Source: Podospora pseudocomata (taxonomy: Eukaryota > Ascomycota > Sordariomycetes > Sordariales > Podosporaceae). From it: 64,000 nucleotides of DNA. Position 1 is the first letter of the stretch. Every line of letters starts with the position of its first letter. The position numbers and the translations under genes are program-made. The notes under the pieces are model-generated. The model was not told the DNA's origin and made no database searches. It was given only the letters and a program-made list of their open reading frames with translations. Shown one piece after another: positions 1 through 7,986 of the stretch. The stretch spans positions 2,418,001-2,482,000 of the forward strand of contig NW_026946366.1 in assembly GCF_035222375.1 (NCBI RefSeq). The letters run 5' to 3'.

Positions 1-443
1 GCACGGCTTGCAGGTTTGTTGGATAGGTACCTCCTTCACGGCCCAGTTTGGGGGAATCAAGAAAACCAAGATGGGGCTGGAGAAGAGAGGTTGGAGGAAG
101 ACAAAAACTGAGCACTTTGGAGACGACGAAGATCACTTACACCTTCCGAGGCGGAACATTCTATTCTTTCCTGACTGGCCAGGTCCGGTGCCAGGACCTT
201 TTGCTATTTTGAGAAACTTTAGACTGCGAAGTAAAGCAACATGTCGACACTTCTCGGGCTAATCTTTTAGATAACAGTCCACATCTTTCCCCTTCTAACT
301 ATCGGGTAGAGCAGAGACCAGCATCGTAAAACAACAGACACAAGAACCACAAAATATAGGCAAAGAACAATACTGTTGAAAAAAATGATACTCATATAAT
401 CTAGTTATTTTCCCTCGCAATGATACCCATATTGTATTCAGAC
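1..443. other. Left edge, no supported gene
   Basis: This should include the last exon of the snoRNA host, running leftwards from 443. An 84-codon open frame at 8-262 (plus) resembles no family I know and has no clear splice or start context. Nothing else can be supported. Confidence 0.4.
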
Positions 444-521
444 GCTAGGCAGTTAGCACCATTATCCAAAAGTTGCGATATTTGAAACAGAGTAACAGCT
501 GGAAATATGCGGAGTGGTCAT

Positions 522-607
522 TCAGAAAAAGAACAATGTAGGTGATTGGTTATAATCATGGTAGATATAACTCATAAACAGCCTCTCTTGCGAGAATTCA
601 TCATTTG
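522..607 (-). ncRNA. box C/D snoRNA copy, sixth (divergent)
   Basis: C box ATGATGA (604-598) matches the consensus and the D box CTGA (525-522) is intact. The guide next to the D box reads TTGTTCTTTTT, so pairing to the proposed rRNA target is broken just beside the predicted methylation position. The first guide (AGAGGCTGTT) is kept. It lies in predicted intron 642-444, 38 nt after a GTACGT donor and 78 nt before an acceptor preceded by GCTAACTG. It may be losing one of its two activities. Confidence 0.68.
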
Positions 608-777
608 ACCAAAGTTAAAACCGCTGGGGGGTGGGAACGTACCTTTGCTGGGGGGGGAGCTATTGAGTTGACCGTGTGGAATACACGATGTCTATCTGAC
701 GAGATACTGGGCAAGTGTTAGTAACACAGACAGACCAGAGTGATGAAATGAGGTGAATGCAAGGGGAAGATGGGGTG

Positions 778-864
778 TCAGGAATAGAACAATGTAGGTG
801 ATGTGGTTATAATCATGGTAAGACATAACTCATAAACAGCCTCTTTTGAGTAATTCATCATAGT
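778..864 (-). ncRNA. box C/D snoRNA copy, fifth
   Basis: This copy has a consensus C box ATGATGA (861-855). The guide is AGAGGCTGTTTATGA, the second guide reads CTACATTGTTCTATT, and the D box is a perfect CTGA (781-778). It lies in predicted intron 899-706, 38 nt after a GTACGT donor and 72 nt before the acceptor, with branch TTACTAACAC. Its sequence groups it with the copy at 522-607 rather than with the other four. Confidence 0.73.
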
Positions 865-1031
865 GGAGATGGGGGCAGCAGAAGATGAAAGAAACGTACC
901 ATTGTTAAGGATATACCCCAGTTGATTATCGTTGAGTTGATGATTTGGCCGAATGAGCAGTTCCTCGAATCGTGTTAGCTTGGCCCAGACTCGAATCAGA
1001 GTAGAAAAGGAGGAAGTAAATAGTGTCATGA

Positions 1032-1116
1032 TCAGAAATAGAACAATGTATAGGTGATGAATGTAATCATGGTGAATTACTCATAAACAGCCTCGTGAGA
1101 GAATATGCATCATGTG
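1032..1116 (-). ncRNA. box C/D snoRNA copy, fourth
   Basis: C-like box ATGATGC (1113-1107), guide CGAGGCTGTTTATGA, guide ACATTGTTCTATTT and D box CTGA (1035-1032) are present. The internal C' is weaker than in the third copy. The unit lies in predicted intron 1156-964 (donor GTATGT), with 68 nt from D box to acceptor. Confidence 0.72.
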
Positions 1117-1282
1117 GACCAATAAAAAAGAATGTGTGTCGGGGAGTGTGACATACTATGGCGAACGAGAAGGTGGTGGACCTCAGTGGTCATGGTCAAG
1201 AGACGGGCTGTGTTACTGTTGACAGGTTAGTCACTGTGCAGTGAAGCGCATGAAAAGAGAAAAGTGTTTCGAGTGTGTCCGA

Positions 1283-1365
1283 TCAGAAATAGAACAATGT
1301 ATAGGTGTATGTAAATCATCAAAAAAGATCTCATAAACAGCCTCGTAAGAGAAATGCATCATGGT
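1283..1365 (-). ncRNA. box C/D snoRNA copy, third
   Basis: C-like box ATGATGC (1362-1356), guide CGAGGCTGTTTATGA, C'-like TTGATGA, guide ACATTGTTCTATTT and D box CTGA (1286-1283) are all present in order. The unit lies in predicted intron 1401-1217, whose acceptor follows a clear GACTAACC branch motif. The distance from D box to acceptor is 66 nt. Confidence 0.74.
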
Positions 1366-1536
1366 GACAGTGTGAAGAATCGAAGAAGGATTGTTACGTA
1401 CCAAAGAACCAGCAAATGAACTCGTGGCTGAAACACGAGAGACGTTCAACTCGTAGGTAGCTCCTCAGACTACTCCAGGTTAGCCAATGTGTTCCAGGTT
1501 AGGCAGAAGCAGATGAGTTGGGAGTTGATGGAGTAA

Positions 1537-1620
1537 TCAGAAATAGAACAATGTATAGGTGATAAATGTAATCATTAAAAAGATTTCATAAACAGCCTCG
1601 TGAGAGAAGCACATCATGGC
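1537..1620 (-). ncRNA. box C/D snoRNA copy, second
   Basis: This unit has the same plan as its neighbours: C-like box ATGATGT (1617-1611), guide GAGGCTGTTTATGA, guide ACATTGTTCTATTT and D box CTGA (1540-1537). The internal C' is weak here. It lies in predicted intron 1657-1470, 40 nt after the donor and 67 nt before the acceptor. The C box deviates from RTGATGA at its last base. The upstream exon ends GGGCTGTTTATTAAA, which resembles the first guide and may be a duplication remnant. Confidence 0.72.
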
Positions 1621-1761
1621 AGACGGGATGAAGGAAGATTGTAGTATGGATACTTACTTTAATAAACAGCCCAAACATTGCAAACTCCATATCAACTATC
1701 GCCCAGTTAGCCAACCTGCCCAACGCCACTGATGAAGAAAGAATAAAGGGTTTGAGTTGCC

Positions 1762-1843
1762 TCAGAAATAGAACAATGTATGGTGTTAAGTGTAATCATC
1801 AAAAGATTTCATAAACAGCCTCTTTCGAGAAATGCATCATAGA
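1762..1843 (-). ncRNA. box C/D snoRNA copy, first in transcription order
   Basis: On the minus strand the unit opens with a C-like box ATGATGC (1840-1834). It then carries the guide AGAGGCTGTTTATGA with a D'-like ATGA, an internal C'-like TTGATGA, the guide ACATTGTTCTATTT, and a D box CTGA (1765-1762). Its predicted intron is 1928-1696, and the D box lies 66 nt from the acceptor. The two guides complement AACAGCCTCT and ATAGAACAATGT, which I recall as neighbouring parts of one conserved fungal 25S/28S segment. The likely role is 2'-O-methylation guiding. Box and guide order are seen; the function is inferred. Confidence 0.72.
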
Positions 1844-2026
1844 GCAATAGCATAACCAACAGCACAAGTGAACTCCTTGCCGCCAGCCAGCCAGCCAAAA
1901 ACGAGAGAAGAAAGGAATCAAAACTTACCTCCAACACGACTTCCAGCGGGGGACCGCGGATGACAACAAATACCATCTCAAATTAAGAGTTATCCTATCG
2001 CTATATAAGTGTATCATAAGTCATTA

Positions 2027-5000
2027 TTACTCAACAATCCAACCCTTCCCAGGAACCTTGCGCTGTGTCACTCTTCTTGCTGGCAATGGCCATCCCAGCC
2101 CTCCAGCGCCGCCCTCAGACCGAAGATATGGGATCACCCAGACCTCCTTCGTCTTGCCATCGGCACTTTCAGAGCCCTTGACCTCTTTGATGGGCTTGCC
2201 ATACGTGAGAAGTGGCGTACCCTTGGCTAGAGAAGCGATCTGGCCTGCTGTCAAGTCTGTCAAAGCATGCATCCTCGTCTTGACCTTCTTCTCACCGTCT
2301 GCGCCTGTGTTGCCAGCCTTCTGGAGGTAGGCATAGCAGATGTACTCGGGGCATTCGGCAATGCTGAGATGAGCAAGAGGAGAAGTTGGATGTATGTATA
2401 CCAGCCTGTCAAGAGGATCCTCAACCTTTTGATCACCCTCAAGCGGGATGAGAGGGATGTATGGAACATCGATCGCACGACGTGGTTTCCTGTACGTCTC
2501 AGGCGGGTTGGGAGCCTTGTCAGCCCTGATGGCGACTTGATCAATGAAGCCTGCGGCAATCATCTGCTTGAGAGCTTGGACCTGTGTAGCAGAAGGAGGG
2601 TCCAGTTTCTCCTCAAGCTTGAAATTGGCGTGTTGTGGAATGTTGGTCCTCAGGAGATCCGCGATCTGGAATTGCAGCTGCCGAATTTCCTTTAGGATCT
2701 TGAACCGCACAAAGTGGCTTTCGCACCAGGCTTCTGTGGGCTCATGGGCAAACTCTCCTACAACCTGGAGCAGCTTGATGGCGTCACTCTTGTCGTCGAG
2801 GTAGCAAAAGTTCTTGTGGACAGCATTATATGCTTGACGAACTCTCGCTCGCTTTTCCTCGGCGATCGCCTCTTCATTGGTACGGAAGTCTTCGGTGCTC
2901 TCCTCTAATGCTGGAATGGCTTGGTGTTCGTTGATGAAAATCTCACCAGCAGACAGGGCGGCAACCAGAGCAATGGTATATGGCAGGCAGCCGTGAAGAT
3001 GTCCAACCAACAGGATGCGTGAGAAGCGAGGTGACAAGGGGAAAATGGACATGGTCGAGCCTGTTGGCGTGATCTGCCCCTCAGGTGTGATGGCTGAAAG
3101 GTAGGTCAAAAGCTTCTCAGCCTTGACCAGGCTTTCTCGCTCTGGGGGTGTCGGGAATGGAAAGTTGACGACGTGTTGCAAGTTCATGGCCTTCAGTTGT
3201 AGAACGACGCCCTCGATGGGCATGCGGAGCAGCTCTGGGTCGGCAAAGAGAGGGAAGTCCCTTTCGTAAATCGCAGACGAGTACAGCCTCCAGCAATGGC
3301 CAGGGCCAGTACGACCGGCACGACCGGCACGTTGTTGCGCACTTGCCTTGCTGATCCAATCGATCTGGAAGCTCTGGACGTTGCTCACAGGGTCATACCG
3401 GCGCTCCTTGGATCTGCCACAGTCGAAGACATACCGAATACCAGGAATAGTCAAACTGGTCTCTGCAACGTTTGTCGACAAGATGACCAATCGCGAGCCG
3501 TCCGGGGGTGGCTCGAAGACCTTCATCTGCTCTTTTGTCGGAAGCATCGAGTACAAGGGCAAGATATGCATCTTTCTTGGTCCTGTTCCGGACTCCTCAT
3601 CCTCAATGTCGAATTCCTTCTCCTCTTCTTCCTCGTCGGAAATCTCATCTTCATCCATATCGTGAACCGCTCTGTCATCGATATCACCAAAGTCGATATC
3701 CTCAGCCTCGATAGGAGCTTCCTTGGCTGAAATCTTGACCTTGGGCCCAGATGCAGTGTTCATGCCACCGCCAAAAGCAGTCTTGAGACGCTTGCTGAGT
3801 TGGGTGATCTCGCCTTGGCCAGTGAGAAACACAAGCATGCCACCTGGTGGCAGCTTTCGATGACCTCTGCTGATTTTGCGAAAGGCGTCCTCGACATAGT
3901 CGTGTCGTGTCTTCTTGGCGAAGTGGATGGTGACCTCGTGTTGACGGCCCTCCACATCGATAACTCGTGGCGGAGTCTCAAAGAGCGCGGTATTTTGTGT
4001 AAATTCTTCAACACGTAAAGTGGCAGACATGATGATCAGCTTCAAAGGCTTTGTTGTGGGGTCTTCCTTGGCCAGCTCAGCTCTCAGCTTGACCACTCGG
4101 CTGAGTATTGCGATGAGGATATCGGTGTTGACACTTCTCTCGTGGGCTTCATCGATGATAATGGCAGAGTACTTGCGAAGTGCAAAATCCTGGGCCGCCT
4201 CTCGGAGGAGAACACCATCAGTCATGAACTTGATGGCTGTGTTGGGATCGACGGTGCCCTCGAACCGAATCTGGTAGGCGACAACCTTGGAAAAGTCTCC
4301 CATCTCCTGACCAACCCGTTTCGACATACTGACAGCAGCCACACGTCTCGGCTGGGTGACGCCAATCATGCCAGGAGTAGGACCCTTCTGGTCACCGTAG
4401 CCAGCCTCAAACAAAAACTGCGGCAGTTGTGTTGTCTTTCCCGAGCCAGTGGCACCACAGATGACGACTACGTCGTTGTTGTGAATGGCCTCCATAATCT
4501 TCTGTTCCTCAGCCACGACAGGAAGCTTGAAACGAGCCTCCTCAATCTCAGGGTTCCTTGTGACGGTGACGGCATGCGACTTTCTGGTGACATTGGTTGT
4601 TGGCTGCAACTCAATCGGTAGTGGCTCTTGCTCTAATGGGCGGGGCTGGAAGTTTTCTGGTCTGGGCATTTCGAGTATAGTGGAAGTTGTTGGTGTGTAT
4701 CCCAGAGCTTCGTTTCGTTGCTGGTGTGCCCAAGCCTTGAAAGCAGATGATCTTTCTTTCCGCCGCTCTTTCATAGACTCCTCGTCTTCCTCGTCCTCCG
4801 AGCCGGACCCCTCTTCAGAACTCTCTTCGTCGTCATCCTCTTCCTCTTCGTCCTCTCCACTGCCAGCATCACTCATGTCCTCATCCGACTGCTCTTCACT
4901 TTTCTCCGACCCACCAGCATCAGACTCGTCCTCATCCTCCTCACCCGACTCCTCTTCATCACCGGAGCTGAACCCGCCAAATTCATCAGATACTGGTTCT

Positions 5001-5713
5001 TCGTGAACGACAGGCGCAGCTAATGAGAACTTCGACTTCACACCGCCTCTCTTTTGTCTCTTTGCAAGCACTGGGCGGCCAGAGTCGTCGACCTCGAGTG
5101 GCCGTTTCAGACCAGAGCCGACTGCCGATGTGGTAGGAGCTGCCGCTGTTGTAGAGGACTGTGGTTGATCTTGCTTGGCGCTGGTGCCCTGCTGTGTCGT
5201 CCTGGGTCCTTCCTCCTCAGGCTCGTCGGATTCCTCCGGTTGCCGATGTTGTGGGACCTCCCCCTTCTTAACAGTGCGCTTCTGGTAGAGCAGCGTCAAG
5301 TCTGACTTATCCACGCCGAGACCGGCATCCTTCTCCCTGAGAACGCGGCGGATGGCTTGCTTCTTGGTCTCCTTAACTTGACCAATTGACTTGGCACTGC
5401 TGAATAAACTGGTGTCGATCTTGTTGGCCTCGAGTTTTTTGAGGAGCTCTCGGTTCTCATCCTTCTTCAACTTGCTTTCGATGTACTTCTCTAGACGTTT
5501 GGCCTTCTTTCCAGTGACCTTGGTACCGTCGGGCTTCAGTGACTCGCGCAACTGTTTTCTCTTCTCCTCGGCCTCAGCCTGCTGCGCCGGGGTGATCTCA
5601 ACAACATTGGAATCTGCATCGAGCTCTGTATCGAGAGTAGCTCTCTCCTCGGCGCGTTGGCGCTCAAGATGCTTCCGCTTGCGCTGACGTGGGACGAATT
5701 TCTTGACGGCCAT
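2027..5713 (-). CDS. ECM16: DEAH-box RNA helicase Dhr1/Ecm16 (DHX37 family)
   Basis: A single uninterrupted frame of 1228 aa. It encodes a DEAH/RHA helicase of the U3 snoRNP/SSU processome; in yeast Dhr1 removes U3 snoRNA from pre-18S rRNA in the nucleolus. Seen in order: a basic N-terminus (MAVKKFVPRQRKRKH), a long acidic Ser/Glu/Asp tract (about 246-314), Walker A GATGSGKTT (about 418), motif II DEAH (about 518), motif III SAT (about 563), a second acidic insert inside the helicase core (about 666-708), motif VI QRAGRAGR (about 793), and the C-terminal helicase-associated and OB-fold regions. The length and acidic insert fit the Dhr1 branch rather than splicing DEAH helicases. The start is the first ATG, 332 bp from the divergent PAC3-like gene. 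The snoRNA array follows its stop codon in the same direction. Confidence 0.96.
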   Translation of the reverse strand: MAVKKFVPRQRKRKHLERQRAEERATLDTELDADSNVVEITPAQQAEAEEKRKQLRESLKPDGTKVTGKKAKRLEKYIESKLKKDENRELLKKLEANKIDTSLFSSAKSIGQVKETKKQAIRRVLREKDAGLGVDKSDLTLLYQKRTVKKGEVPQHRQPEESDEPEEEGPRTTQQGTSAKQDQPQSSTTAAAPTTSAVGSGLKRPLEVDDSGRPVLAKRQKRGGVKSKFSLAAPVVHEEPVSDEFGGFSSGDEEESGEEDEDESDAGGSEKSEEQSDEDMSDAGSGEDEEEEDDDEESSEEGSGSEDEEDEESMKERRKERSSAFKAWAHQQRNEALGYTPTTSTILEMPRPENFQPRPLEQEPLPIELQPTTNVTRKSHAVTVTRNPEIEEARFKLPVVAEEQKIMEAIHNNDVVVICGATGSGKTTQLPQFLFEAGYGDQKGPTPGMIGVTQPRRVAAVSMSKRVGQEMGDFSKVVAYQIRFEGTVDPNTAIKFMTDGVLLREAAQDFALRKYSAIIIDEAHERSVNTDILIAILSRVVKLRAELAKEDPTTKPLKLIIMSATLRVEEFTQNTALFETPPRVIDVEGRQHEVTIHFAKKTRHDYVEDAFRKISRGHRKLPPGGMLVFLTGQGEITQLSKRLKTAFGGGMNTASGPKVKISAKEAPIEAEDIDFGDIDDRAVHDMDEDEISDEEEEEKEFDIEDEESGTGPRKMHILPLYSMLPTKEQMKVFEPPPDGSRLVILSTNVAETSLTIPGIRYVFDCGRSKERRYDPVSNVQSFQIDWISKASAQQRAGRAGRTGPGHCWRLYSSAIYERDFPLFADPELLRMPIEGVVLQLKAMNLQHVVNFPFPTPPERESLVKAEKLLTYLSAITPEGQITPTGSTMSIFPLSPRFSRILLVGHLHGCLPYTIALVAALSAGEIFINEHQAIPALEESTEDFRTNEEAIAEEKRARVRQAYNAVHKNFCYLDDKSDAIKLLQVVGEFAHEPTEAWCESHFVRFKILKEIRQLQFQIADLLRTNIPQHANFKLEEKLDPPSATQVQALKQMIAAGFIDQVAIRADKAPNPPETYRKPRRAIDVPYIPLIPLEGDQKVEDPLDRLVYIHPTSPLAHLSIAECPEYICYAYLQKAGNTGADGEKKVKTRMHALTDLTAGQIASLAKGTPLLTYGKPIKEVKGSESADGKTKEVWVIPYLRSEGGAGGLGWPLPARRVTQRKVPGKGWIVE

Positions 5714-6045
5714 CTTTGTCGCCCGGAAACCAGCTCCCGTAATGTGTGTTTTGGCGACTTGGATCTGTTCAGACCACAGTGGAAATTCTCACAATCTCCA
5801 ATCCTTCTTTGAGATTTCGAGACAAATCTTGTCCGCCCGGCAGAATTCTGGAGCTAAGCACCCACCCCCACATTGAAGAGTGGGGCCAGGCATCACAGTG
5901 CATCTGACAGTGTGCGACACCATGCAGCCATATAGAGTGAATGAGAACGTTGGAGATGTTTGCCAGTTACAAGACATTAAGACCAAGGCTTTCGTCCAAG
6001 GCTCATCAACGGCGGTAGTAAACAACTGATCTTTGTATCTTCAAC
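5714..6045. promoter_or_regulatory. Divergent promoter between ECM16 and the PAC3-like gene
   Basis: These 332 bp separate two start codons facing outwards, so the stretch should hold both promoters and 5' UTRs. No TATA box or other factor site stands out. Confidence 0.55.
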
Positions 6046-6541
6046 ATGGACGGCACATCCATTCAGCAGGAGCCCTTTCCTGCCCCCTCGAAGACTGCTA
6101 CTGGAATCATCAACGGTGTCCCAACCGAAGTGGAAGCAACCAGCTTCTCAGACAAGATCATGCTCACCGTGTCTCAAGGTGGCCGCCTTGCCCAATGGGT
6201 AAGCCAACCGATGATACATAAACCCTTATTCCAATATGTCACTCACATTCGAAAAGGTGTCAGTACCACTCTCAGCACCATCTTCAGCGTCTATCGATAT
6301 GGCTCTTCCTGGCTCAAGCACTCTGCCTTCAGCACACCTGACACCCAGCACATTACTGGGCGGCGGTGATTCTGATAGGGAGACGATGGGCCATCTGTAC
6401 GCTACTCAGATCGCAAGCCATTTGGCTCTGCGTAATCCAGATGAGAAGAGAACCCTCTTGTTAGGGTTGGGATTGGAGAAGGTGGATGGAGGAGGCGAAG
6501 CGTTTTTTGACTTTCTCGAGTTGGTGCTACAGGTTATCTGA
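6046..6541 (+). CDS. Proteasome assembly chaperone 3-like protein (PAC3/PSMG3)
   Basis: Two exons, 6046-6198 and 6257-6541, joined in phase 0 across a 58-nt intron (GTAAGC..AAAAG), give 145 aa. The N-terminal part (GIINGVPTEVEATSFSDKIM, then LTVSQGGRLAQW) follows the PSMG3/PAC3 pattern of GVPT followed by an F-S-x-x-I-x-V-x-Q strand. The C-terminal helix (LLLGLGLEK) fits as well. PAC3 acts with a partner chaperone as a platform for assembly of the 20S alpha ring. The protein is slightly longer than human PSMG3 because of a Ser/Pro loop after the splice junction. An acceptor a few bases downstream (GTGTCAG) is possible but would break the frame. Confidence 0.8.
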
Positions 6542-7048
6542 GGACGAAGAGAATGGGCCCAATTGGTATCCAAGGATGGAGAGTGTTGTCATGGGTTTCT
6601 GCAGGACCGTTCTTTCCCCATGTAGCGAACTTCTGGAGCTCTAGGCTGATGTATTACTAGAGCCAAATGGCATGATATGGGGATATTGAATCAAAGCGTC
6701 GTAATTGACACACCTTGGCCAGTGAAGCGTATCTCTGGTTCAGACTATGTTCAGGATAAGTTCGAGATCTCGGCCAAGACCTCACTCAGAGCAACCCTAA
6801 CCCGGCTCAGCGAAGTCCCAACTGCCCCACAAAACCTAACCTTTGCCCTTGCGCCAAGATTTCAGGGCAGACTGGCGGGCCCACTTTACAGCTGCACGCA
6901 CCGGCAAAAATCCGGTGCTGGCTCTCAGGTCCTGTGCCCACCAAAAAAAATACCCAGCCCTAAAATCTACGGCGGGACCCGAAATAGCTCTTTGCGAAGA
7001 GCATCACCGTCGACGAATTCCGGACATCGTCACTAACCAGCAGCCACC
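6542..7048 (+). promoter_or_regulatory. Intergenic region with the uL15 promoter and a telobox-like motif
   Basis: This holds the 3' flank of the PAC3-like gene and the promoter of the uL15 gene. An AACCCTAA telobox-like motif lies at 6793-6800 and a related AAACCTAACC near 6832. Telobox sites are common upstream of ascomycete ribosomal protein genes and are bound by Tbf1-type factors; the assignment here is by motif only. Confidence 0.5.
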
Positions 7049-7986
7049 ATGGTATGCCCACCGCAATCGCTGTCTCACGAGGAGAAGATGCTGACTATCG
7101 CAGCCTACCCGGTTTTCCAAGACAAGAAAGCACCGCGGCCATGTACGTTCTCCCCGCCGACCGGGAATGCTGTTTGAATTGATTACTGACTGTGTGCTCT
7201 CCAGGTGTCCGCCGGTAAGGGGTATGTAACGATCAATCGGCCGACCGCAACGAATTCACATTGACGAATAATTTTCCAGTCGCGTGGGCAAGCACAGAAA
7301 GCACCCGGGTGGTCGTGGTATGGCCGGTGGTCAGGTACGACGAAATCATCTCGAAGTGTGGATGGAGACAGGACATGGGCTAACTCGACGAAAAGCACCA
7401 CCACCGCACCAACCTCGATAAGTGTACGAAACCATCGCCCTGGGGATTGGATGGAGTTTGATGGCGGGAAAACTGGAGGAGACTCTGGCTTCACGCTTCA
7501 AGCCACCATGCCGCCCCGCGACAACGAGACTTGACAATGCTAACGACTGGAATCAGACCATCCCGGTTACTTCGGAAAGGTCGGCATGAGACGTACGTTC
7601 CCCCCGCGATCGATAACGGCTTGAAGTGAAGGAATTAGAAATTGACTGTTTGGATAGACTTCCACCTTCTCCGCAACCACGAGTGGGCTCCTACCATCAA
7701 CATCGAGAAGCTCTGGTCTCTCGTCCCCCTTGAGACCCGCGACAAGTACGTCAGCGGCGCCAAGACCGACTCTGCCCCCGTCATCGATCTCCTCGCCAAC
7801 GGCTACGCCAAGCTCCTCGGCAAGGGTGAGTGATCTGGAAGTACTTTTTGAGGAGGAATGCGTGAGCTAACTCTGTCCCCAGGCCGTCTCCCCGAGATCC
7901 CCGTCGTTGTCCGTGCCCGGTACGTCAGCGCCGAGGCTGAGCGCAAGATTGTTGAGGCTGGTGGTGTTATCGAGCTCGTCGCTTAA
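7049..7986 (+). CDS. rpl28: 60S ribosomal protein uL15 (L28/L27a)
   Basis: Eight exons: 7049-7051, 7104-7142, 7205-7221, 7280-7334, 7396-7423, 7557-7592, 7658-7825 and 7883-7986. All joins close in frame and give 149 aa, the usual eukaryotic uL15 length. The first exon is only the ATG. The product starts MPTRFSKTRKHRGHVSAGKG, continues with the Gly/His-rich loop (HPGGRGMAGGQHHHR) typical of the family, and ends GGVVELVA-like (VIELVA). uL15 is a structural protein of the large subunit that contacts 25S rRNA. Seven introns in 450 coding bases is a dense layout. A telobox-like motif lies about 250 bp upstream. Confidence 0.96.

Larger units (their letters stand above)
444..2026 (-). ncRNA. snoRNA host region: six snoRNA-bearing introns downstream of DHR1
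   Basis: Read on the minus strand, this stretch shows six introns that each hold one box C/D snoRNA-like unit. Predicted introns, donor to acceptor, are 1928-1696, 1657-1470, 1401-1217, 1156-964, 899-706 and 642-444. Donors are GTAAGT, GTACGT or GTATGT; most acceptors follow a CTAAC branch motif. The exons between them (1695-1658, 1469-1402, 1216-1157, 963-900, 705-643) are 38-68 nt and show no shared reading frame, so the spliced product looks non-coding. The DHR1 stop is only 98 nt before the first donor, so these introns may lie in the DHR1 3' UTR. A TATA-like TATATAG (minus) near 2001-2008 allows an independent start instead. The 3' end is not resolved; the last exon runs from 443 leftwards. 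Splice sites are inferred, not observed. Confidence 0.75.

Noticed and set aside
8-262. 84-codon plus-strand frame at the left edge
   Set aside because: No recognisable motif, no splice context, and it overlaps the region expected to be the snoRNA host's last exon.
778-1449. Short minus-strand frames (83 and 72 codons) inside the array
   Set aside because: They run across predicted introns and snoRNA units, start and stop at random with respect to exons, and share no sequence between copies.
522-1843. CRISPR-like pattern: six similar units at about 250-bp spacing
   Set aside because: The units are about 85 nt, imperfect, and carry ordered C/D boxes and flanking splice signals. CRISPR arrays have short near-identical repeats with uniform spacers, and this is a fungal genome.
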